9,849 bases of DNA. Origin: Thermodesulfobacteriota bacterium (lineage in GTDB: Bacteria; Desulfobacterota; QYQD01). Below the pieces are notes generated by a model. It saw nothing but the letters and a program-made list of their open reading frames with translations. It was not told the origin of the DNA and searched no databases. The stretch spans positions 6,026 through 15,874 of the forward strand of contig JASEGX010000030.1 of assembly GCA_030017815.1 (NCBI GenBank). The letters are read 5' to 3'. The position numbers and the translations under genes are program-made. Shown here one piece after another: positions 1 to 4,063 of the stretch; the stretch's first letter is position 1, and the number at the start of each line of letters is the position of its first letter.

Positions 1-264
1 ACGACTGAGAAGATTATTCGTCTAGCCAAGGAGATAGGACTCGATCGACTTTTTCTCGTAGGGAATAAAATCAGAAACCAATCAGATAGGGATTACATTA
101 CCACCCGTCTAAAAGATTTACCCATGGCCGGATTCCTTCCCCTTGATATGAAAGTTTCGGATGCTGAACGGGAAGGAACGCCTCCCTTTGTGGCCAGTAC
201 CGGGTTAAGAGAGGCGGGGGAAAACATTATAAAGCAAGTGATGGGTGATGGGTACAAAGAATAG
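1..264 (+). CDS. CooC/MinD-family P-loop ATPase, C-terminal fragment
   Basis: An open frame runs from the first base of the window to a TAG at 262-264, giving 87 residues of a C-terminus; the start and the Walker A region lie outside. Readable segments are a helix resembling TEKIIRLAKEIGLDRLFLVG, then GNKI (compatible with the base-recognition NKxx-like element of the MinD/ArsA/CooC fold), then MAGFLPLDMKVSDAEREG. This last segment resembles the 'G-(F/I)-(I/L)-P-x-D-x-x-V-x-(D/E)-A' stretch that follows it in CooC-type proteins. CooC proteins are ATPases that help insert nickel into carbon monoxide dehydrogenase/acetyl-CoA synthase. A general ParA/MinD-like ATPase cannot be excluded without the N-terminus. 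The last codons (QVMGDGYKE) are encoded by two perfect GTGATGG heptamers at 238-251, the same repeat family seen elsewhere in the window, so the original C-terminus may have been altered by the repeat. Confidence 0.6.
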   Translation, partial: TTEKIIRLAKEIGLDRLFLVGNKIRNQSDRDYITTRLKDLPMAGFLPLDMKVSDAEREGTPPFVASTGLREAGENIIKQVMGDGYKE

Positions 265-268
265 AAGT

Positions 269-303
269 CAGAATACAGAATTCAGGAGTCAGAATTATTC
301 TGA
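269..303. repeat. Degenerate 7-nt tandem repeat (CAGAATT family)
   Basis: Consecutive heptamers CAGAATA (269-275), CAGAATT (276-282), CAGGAGT (283-289) and CAGAATT (290-296) are followed by the inverted form ATTCTGA (297-303). The array begins four bases after the upstream stop codon and fills the first part of the gap before folE2. It contains the hairpin listed at 278-314. No coding potential is apparent. Confidence 0.75.
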
Positions 304-314
304 TTTTTGAATTC
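278..314 (+). other. Long near-perfect RNA hairpin after the CooC-like gene
   Basis: The arms 278-295 (GAATTCAGGAGTCAGAAT) and 297-314 (ATTCTGATTTTTGAATTC) pair over 18 positions if three G-U pairs are allowed. The central bases would open to form the loop. The hairpin lies 13 nt after the stop of the CooC-like gene and 46 nt before folE2. It is built from the heptamer repeat. No T-run follows on either strand, so it is not a classical intrinsic terminator, but it could stabilise an mRNA 3' end or attenuate read-through into folE2. The pairing is seen directly; the role is inferred. Confidence 0.6.
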
Positions 315-327
315 AGAAAAATGAGCC

Positions 328-350
328 GGAGGACAGGCGTCTCGCCTGTC
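328..350 (+). promoter_or_regulatory. GGAGG followed by a perfect 8-bp palindrome ahead of folE2
   Basis: GGAGG at 328-332 is too far (28 nt) from the folE2 ATG at 361 to act as a normal ribosome binding site. A perfect inverted repeat, GACAGGCG-TCT-CGCCTGTC (332-350), sits between them. If it folds, the effective distance from GGAGG to the start falls to about 10 nt. The alternative site is the weak purine stretch GAGATGAGAG directly before the ATG. The palindrome also looks like a REP-type element; a half copy, GGAGACAGGCATCT, occurs at 3944-3957. Confidence 0.45.
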
Positions 351-360
351 GAGATGAGAG

Positions 361-1140
361 ATGATAGATATTCAAAACCAGAGAGATCACCGAAAGATAG
401 ACATTGACAAGGTGGGGGTTAAGAACATCCGGTACCCTATCACTGTGCTGGACAAGTCAAACGGTGTCCAGCAGACGGTGGCCAGTGTCAATATGTACGT
501 CAACCTCCCCCATAAGTTCAAGGGGACACACATGAGTCGGTTCGTGGAGATACTCAATGAATTCCGGGGTGAGATAAATATTAAGAAATTTGATAACATC
601 CTTGACGAGATGCGAAAAAGGTTAACGGCAGAGTCTGCTCATCTGGAGATAGAATTCCCTTACTTTATTGAGAAAAAGGCCCCGGTAAGTCGTACTCCCA
701 GTTTGCTGGAATACCGCTGTTGCATCAGCGGATCCAGGCAAAAGAAGAAAAAGAATGAAATCGTCCTGCGTGTGGAAGTACCCATCACCACGGTCTGTCC
801 CTGCTCAAAAGAGATTAGTGAGTTTGGTGCGCATAATCAGAGGGGCGAGGTACGGGTAAGCGTACGTTTTAAAAAATTTGTCTGGATAGAAGATATTATC
901 CGTTTAGTTGAGAATTCTGCCTCGTGTGATGTCTATTCCATTCTAAAGCGCCCGGACGAAAAATTCGTTACCGAGAAGGCTTATCAGAACCCTATGTTTG
1001 TGGAGGACGTGGTACGCAGCCTGGCCGAGAAACTCTCCAACAATCCGGAGATAACCTGGTTTGCCGTGGAGGCGGAAAATTTCGAGTCCATCCACAATCA
1101 CAGCGCCTATGCGTTTATTGAGAGGCGGGTTGGCGCTTAA
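361..1140 (+). CDS. folE2: GTP cyclohydrolase FolE2 (type IB)
   Basis: The 259-residue protein matches the FolE2/MptA family in length and motifs. The family converts GTP to 7,8-dihydroneopterin triphosphate, the first step of tetrahydrofolate synthesis, in the cytoplasm. It opens with the typical IQNQRDHRKIDIDKVGVKNIRYPI stretch (about residues 4-27), followed by NMYVNLPHKFKGTHMSRFVE (44-63), PITTVCPCSKEIS (141-153), GAHNQRGEV (156-164) and RPDEKFVTEKAYQNPMFVED (197-216). Cys146, His158 and a glutamate in the VTEKAY segment correspond to the metal-binding positions known in FolE2. The ATG at 361 gives the family's usual N-terminus and no upstream in-frame start fits. The gene follows the CooC-like gene on the same strand after a hairpin-rich gap, and converges on the tsaC-like gene 19 bp away. 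FolE2 enzymes can use metals other than zinc and often appear in lineages lacking the zinc enzyme FolE; whether this genome has FolE cannot be seen here. Confidence 0.95.
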   Translation: MIDIQNQRDHRKIDIDKVGVKNIRYPITVLDKSNGVQQTVASVNMYVNLPHKFKGTHMSRFVEILNEFRGEINIKKFDNILDEMRKRLTAESAHLEIEFPYFIEKKAPVSRTPSLLEYRCCISGSRQKKKKNEIVLRVEVPITTVCPCSKEISEFGAHNQRGEVRVSVRFKKFVWIEDIIRLVENSASCDVYSILKRPDEKFVTEKAYQNPMFVEDVVRSLAEKLSNNPEITWFAVEAENFESIHNHSAYAFIERRVGA

Positions 1141-1159
1141 AAAGCCCAAAGTTCATAGC

Positions 1160-1834
1160 TCATGGCTGAAGGCAATGACCAGTGTGACTAATGACAACCC
1201 TCACAACTTCACCCACCGGCACATCCCCTTCCCTCACTATTCGCGGCGGTGAGAGGGTTACATCAATAATCGTTGAGCCTTTGATCCCTTTAGTTTTGCC
1301 GGCATCAAGCATCATATCTACTCCCTCGCCAAGCTGGTCGCAGACATCCTGAGCTGTGATCGGGTTCTTACCACCGGAGAGATTGGCGCTGGTGGCGGTG
1401 AGGGGACGGCCAAAGGTCGAAGCGAGAGACCGGGCAACCGGGTGGGAAGATATGCGGATGCCCACCGTATCTGTTCCGCCGGTTAGAAGGGACGGCAGGC
1501 CCTTCCTGGCCTTGAATATAATAGTCAGGGGGCCGGGCCAGAAGCTGTCCATGAGCTTTTCCGCTACGGCCGGAATGTCGCTTACCAGGCTATGCAATTG
1601 GTCCTTTTCAGCGATGATTACCAGGAGGGGTTTGGCATAATCACGCTGTTTGAGGGCGAAGACCTTTTTAAGGGCCTGTTCATTTAAGGCATCAGCACCT
1701 AACCCATAAAAAGTTTCGGTAGGGAAGGCCAGGATTCCACCCTGTTTGAGAACTGCGCAGGCTTTACGTATCGCCTCTTCGCCAGGATTTTGGGCATCCA
1801 ATTTGATAGTGATGAGTGACGAGTGATGAGCCAT
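1160..1834 (-). CDS. tsaC: L-threonylcarbamoyladenylate synthase, short Sua5/YrdC/YwlC type
   Basis: The protein makes threonylcarbamoyl-AMP from threonine, bicarbonate and ATP, the first step of tRNA t6A37 modification in the cytoplasm. From the ATG at 1834 it has 224 residues, a YrdC domain without the extra C-terminal Sua5 domain of about 345-residue family members. Visible motifs are FPTETFYGLGA (37-47), KQRDYAKPLL (62-71, including the KxR signature), FWPGPLT (98-104) and TATSANLSGG (146-155, with the SxN signature). A TTG at 1852 would add six residues, but neither start has a clear ribosome binding site. The first residues, MAHHSSLITIK, are encoded by the GATGAGT-family heptamer array at 1811-1831 read in reverse; a typical family N-terminus begins around IKLDAQNPGEEAI. 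The gene lies 79 bp downstream of the purD-purE ORF on the same strand and is probably co-transcribed. It ends 19 bp from convergent folE2. Confidence 0.9.
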   Translation of the reverse strand: MAHHSSLITIKLDAQNPGEEAIRKACAVLKQGGILAFPTETFYGLGADALNEQALKKVFALKQRDYAKPLLVIIAEKDQLHSLVSDIPAVAEKLMDSFWPGPLTIIFKARKGLPSLLTGGTDTVGIRISSHPVARSLASTFGRPLTATSANLSGGKNPITAQDVCDQLGEGVDMMLDAGKTKGIKGSTIIDVTLSPPRIVREGDVPVGEVVRVVISHTGHCLQP

Positions 1835-1871
1835 GTTATAAGTAATGAGCAATGCGTGATGGGTGATGAGT
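1811..1871. repeat. GATGAGT heptamer tandem repeat across the tsaC start
   Basis: There are two blocks of 7-nt units. Block one is GATGAGT, GACGAGT, GATGAGC (1811-1831). Block two is AATGAGC, AATGCGT, GATGGGT, GATGAGT (1844-1871). A 12-nt interruption between them contains the reverse complement of the ATG used for tsaC. The same unit recurs at 238-251 (GTGATGG twice) and 3903-3930 (four units). Block one is translated as the N-terminus of the TsaC-like protein; block two would be its untranslated leader. Confidence 0.8.
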
Positions 1872-1913
1872 AAAGACTACCTAAAAATTCATAACTCAGT
1901 ACCCATCAGTATT

Positions 1914-3683
1914 TTATACCGGTCCTAGCCGATTGGCCTTTTCCTCCACTTCCTGCGCCATGTTCACCTTATGTTTTCTTAATTCTTCCGCGATGCGGGG
2001 ATACTTCAAGGATAAGATTTGCGCTGCAAAGATAGCGGCATTCCTGGCCCCGGCCTTGCCAATGGCCATGGTGGCTACCGGTACACCGGGCGGCATCTGG
2101 ACGGTGGAAAGGAGAGAATCAAGGCCGTTTAGGGCCGAGGAATTTATCGGAACCCCGATAACAGGCAGAGTAGTCTCCGAAGCAATGACTCCGGCCAGGT
2201 GGGCGGCCGCGCCGGCCCCGGCGATGATAATTTCCAGGCCGCGCTCCGCAGCTTTTTGTGCATATTCATGTGTTCTCTGCGGCGACCGATGGGCAGAGGC
2301 GATGGTAAGCTCATAGGGGATATCCATTTTCTTAAGTACGGAAGTAGTCTCGACCATAATGGGCAGATCTGAGTCGCTACCCATGACGATACCCACTAAA
2401 GGGGTATTTTCTTGTTTTTTAAGCGCCTTATGCCCGATGTCTTTCCTGAAGTAGACACCCTCCCACTGAATACGGCCTGTGGCCTCATAGACCCGGTCGA
2501 TAGCCTCTTTAATATCGGAACCGAGAGCCGTCACGCCTAAGACTCGCCCTCCGCTTGTTGCCAGACGGTTACCTTTACGCACCGTACCGGCATGGAAGAC
2601 GATAACGTCTTTCATTTTTGAAACGGTAGCGAGACCTTGAATGACTTCACCTTTTTCATAATTCCCCGGGTATCCCTGTGAGGCCATAACCACACAGACC
2701 GCCGGCCGGGGATCCCAGTCGATAGAAAGACCGCCGAGTGTACTGTCGATTGCAGCCTGCATGATCTCGACCAGGTCACTTTTCATACGCGCCAGGATGG
2801 GCTGGGCCTCCGGGTCGCCAAAGCGACCGTTAAATTCCAGCACCCGGGCCTTTCCTTCCTTGATGATAAGACCAGCGTACAAGACGCCCCGGTAGGGTCT
2901 GCCTTCGGCAGCCAGGGCCTTGAAGGTGGGTTGCATAACTTCTTCCATGATCTGTTTATGCAACTGAGGGGTGACCAGTGGCGCCGGAGAATATGCCCCC
3001 ATACCCCCCGTGTTCGGGCCGCGATCCCCGTCAAAAATGGCCTTATGATCCTGCGAGGTGGCCAGGGGCAGAACGGTCTTGCCGTCTGTGACGGCCATGA
3101 AAGAGACCTCTTCGCCCTCCAGGAATTCTTCGATGATTATTTTATTACCGGCCTCACCAAAGGCCTTCTTCTGTATAATGAGGTCAACGGCAGCCGCTCC
3201 TTCTTCATAACTTTGGGCGACTATTACGCCCTTGCCGGCCGCAAGACCGTCAGCCTTGATAACCAGGGGGAATTCAGCCTTTTTTAGGTATGCCATGGCC
3301 TTATTAGTTGATGTAAATACTTCGTACTTGCCAGTGGGGATGTGGTACTTATCCATAAGCTTTTTGGCAAATACTTTACTGCCTTCAATAGCCGCAGCCT
3401 CCTTACCTGGACCAAATATGGATAATTTTTTGGCAGAAAAGAGATCTACAATGCCCAGGGTTAACGGCGTCTCCGGCCCGACCACGGTCAGATCTATCTT
3501 TTTGTTCTGGGCAAATGCGCACAGCCCTTTAATGTCTTCAGCGGAGATATTCACGCATTCAGCTAGTGTACTTATACCGGCGTTGCCCGGCGCACAGTAG
3601 ATTTTTTTTACTAAAGGACTCCGGGCAATCTTCCAGACTAAGGCATGTTCACGGCCACCTGAGCCTACAACAAGGACTTTCAT
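1914..3683 (-). CDS. purD-purE: PurD-PurE fusion: GAR synthetase plus N5-CAIR mutase
   Basis: One 589-residue frame joins two enzymes of IMP synthesis. Residues 1-421 are a full PurD (phosphoribosylamine + glycine + ATP to GAR): N-terminal VLVVGSGGREHAL (3-15), GPETPL (69-74), ATP-grasp elements HKAIFDGDRGPNTGGMGAYSP (213-233) and EFNGRFGDPEAQ (283-294), and the usual ending YFRKDIGHKAL. A linker of about seven residues (KKQENTP) follows. Residues 429-589 are a class I PurE, the N5-CAIR mutase: GSDSD (435-439), SAHRSP (463-468), GAGAAAHLAG (489-498) and GKAGARNAAIFAAQIL (542-557). The start has a strong ribosome binding site, AAAAGGAGC, 6 nt before the ATG. The two activities are steps 2 and 6, so direct channelling is not expected. 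The linker codons include an A6 run (2415-2420) and lie just before an internal GTG (2394-2396) and ATG (2382-2384) where a separate PurE could start. A class I PurE needs PurK, which is not in this window. Confidence 0.93.
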   Translation of the reverse strand: MKVLVVGSGGREHALVWKIARSPLVKKIYCAPGNAGISTLAECVNISAEDIKGLCAFAQNKKIDLTVVGPETPLTLGIVDLFSAKKLSIFGPGKEAAAIEGSKVFAKKLMDKYHIPTGKYEVFTSTNKAMAYLKKAEFPLVIKADGLAAGKGVIVAQSYEEGAAAVDLIIQKKAFGEAGNKIIIEEFLEGEEVSFMAVTDGKTVLPLATSQDHKAIFDGDRGPNTGGMGAYSPAPLVTPQLHKQIMEEVMQPTFKALAAEGRPYRGVLYAGLIIKEGKARVLEFNGRFGDPEAQPILARMKSDLVEIMQAAIDSTLGGLSIDWDPRPAVCVVMASQGYPGNYEKGEVIQGLATVSKMKDVIVFHAGTVRKGNRLATSGGRVLGVTALGSDIKEAIDRVYEATGRIQWEGVYFRKDIGHKALKKQENTPLVGIVMGSDSDLPIMVETTSVLKKMDIPYELTIASAHRSPQRTHEYAQKAAERGLEIIIAGAGAAAHLAGVIASETTLPVIGVPINSSALNGLDSLLSTVQMPPGVPVATMAIGKAGARNAAIFAAQILSLKYPRIAEELRKHKVNMAQEVEEKANRLGPV

Positions 3684-3700
3684 GCTGTGCTCCTTTTATC
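3684..3700 (-). promoter_or_regulatory. Ribosome binding site of purD-purE
   Basis: Read on the minus strand, AAAAGGAGC (3689-3697) lies 6 nt (CACAGC minus one shared base) upstream of the ATG at 3683. It is the best-placed Shine-Dalgarno sequence among the single-gene starts in the window and fixes the PurD N-terminus at MKVLVVGSGG. Confidence 0.75.
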
Positions 3701-3712
3701 ATAATTTAGCCT

Positions 3713-3741
3713 TTACTACCTTTACTAACGGATTCTGTCAA
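3713..3741 (-). promoter_or_regulatory. Candidate sigma-70-type promoter for purD-purE
   Basis: On the minus strand a perfect -35 hexamer TTGACA (3736-3741) is followed after 17 nt by TAGTAA (3713-3718), which matches the -10 consensus at only three of six positions. A start of transcription would fall near 3706, about 20 nt before the purD-purE ATG. The -10 lies inside a 9-bp tandem duplication (CCTTTACTA at 3710-3718 and 3719-3727 on the plus strand). No PurR box or riboswitch was recognised. Confidence 0.35.
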
Positions 3742-3803
3742 GAGAAACAGCGGCTTATTAGTAAGTTAAGAGTTAAATTCTTACTCGGGCGGCAAGGAAA
3801 TTT

Positions 3804-3875
3804 TTGCCACAAAGGCACCAAGACATAAAGAGATCAAAAAAGCTATTCACGAATTCCTTCGTGCCTTCGTGGCAA
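3804..3875. repeat. Inverted 8-mer repeat (CACNAAGG family), REP/MITE-like
   Basis: The left arm 3804-3818 (TTGCCACAAAGGCAC) and right arm 3861-3875 (GTGCCTTCGTGGCAA) are complementary at 14 of 15 positions around a 42-nt loop. Each arm is internally periodic. On the left are CACAAAGG, CACCAAGA and CATAAAGA (3808-3831). On the right are two perfect CCTTCGTG units (3856-3871), the inverse complement of CACGAAGG. No T-run follows on either strand. It resembles intergenic palindromic repeats dispersed in many environmental bacterial genomes; that comparison is from memory. Confidence 0.75.
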
Positions 3876-3902
3876 ATTTGGTTTCGGCTTGTCCGGGTTA
3901 GG

Positions 3903-3930
3903 GATGGGCAATGAATGATGGGTGATGAGA
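3903..3930. repeat. GATGAGT-family heptamer block, second intergenic copy
   Basis: Four contiguous 7-nt units are seen: GATGGGC, AATGAAT, GATGGGT and GATGAGA. They match the consensus of the array at the tsaC start (1811-1871) and the doublet at the end of the CooC-like gene (238-251). They are not translated here. Confidence 0.7.
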
Positions 3931-3961
3931 GGAAAAAAGGGGCAGGAGACAGGCATCTGAA

Positions 3962-4063
3962 AGCTCAAAGCTGAAGGATTACGAGTTGCGGCTTGAAAAA
4001 ACCCGAAACTCGTAACCCGGAACTCGCAACCCGGAGGCCGAAAGCTGACAGCTAACAGCTAAT
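3962..4063. repeat. Composite 7-nt and 14-nt repeat cluster ending at the pilQ stop
   Basis: Heptamers AGCTCAA and AGCTGAA (3962-3975) and AGCTGAC, AGCTAAC, AGCTAAT (4043-4063) flank a 14-nt tandem repeat. That repeat is AACCCGAAACTCGT (4000-4013), AACCCGGAACTCGC (4014-4027) and the partial AACCCGG (4028-4034). The last heptamer contains the reverse complement of the pilQ stop codon (TAG, 4059-4061), so the pilus operon ends inside the repeat. Confidence 0.75.
3979..4015. other. Hairpin with 13-bp stem downstream of pilQ
   Basis: TTACGAGTTGCGG (3979-3991) and CCGAAACTCGTAA (4003-4015) pair at 12 of 13 positions around an 11-nt loop holding an A-run (a T-run on the minus strand). It is 44 nt beyond the pilQ stop in the direction of transcription. 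The T-run is in the loop rather than after the stem, so an intrinsic terminator is not clear. An mRNA 3'-end stabiliser or a repeat by-product is equally possible. Confidence 0.5.

Larger units (their letters stand above)
3684..4058. other. 375-bp non-coding region between pilQ and purD-purE
   Basis: No convincing gene or RNA gene is visible. Going upward, the region holds the purD-purE ribosome binding site and candidate promoter, an undistinguished AT-rich spacer to about 3800, an inverted 8-mer repeat (3804-3875), a GATGAGT-type heptamer block (3903-3930), a half copy of the GACAGGCG palindrome (3944-3957), and an AGCTNAN/AACCCGGAACTCGC repeat cluster with a hairpin (3962-4063). It contains no recognisable intrinsic terminator for pilQ. 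Confidence 0.7.

Noticed and set aside
1141..1159. Bidirectional terminator between convergent folE2 and tsaC
   Set aside because: The 19-bp gap contains no inverted repeat with T-runs; the transcripts probably overlap or end elsewhere.
2412..2420. Classical -1 slippery heptamer A-AAA-AAC at the PurD/PurE seam
   Set aside because: The sequence AAAAAAC is present but not in the reading phase required for tandem P/A-site slippage. Slippage on the A6 homopolymer itself remains open and is covered in the fusion finding.
3804..4063. CRISPR array or mobile element in the pilQ/purD-purE gap
   Set aside because: The repeat units are 7-14 nt, contiguous and without unique spacers. No Cas or transposase gene is near.
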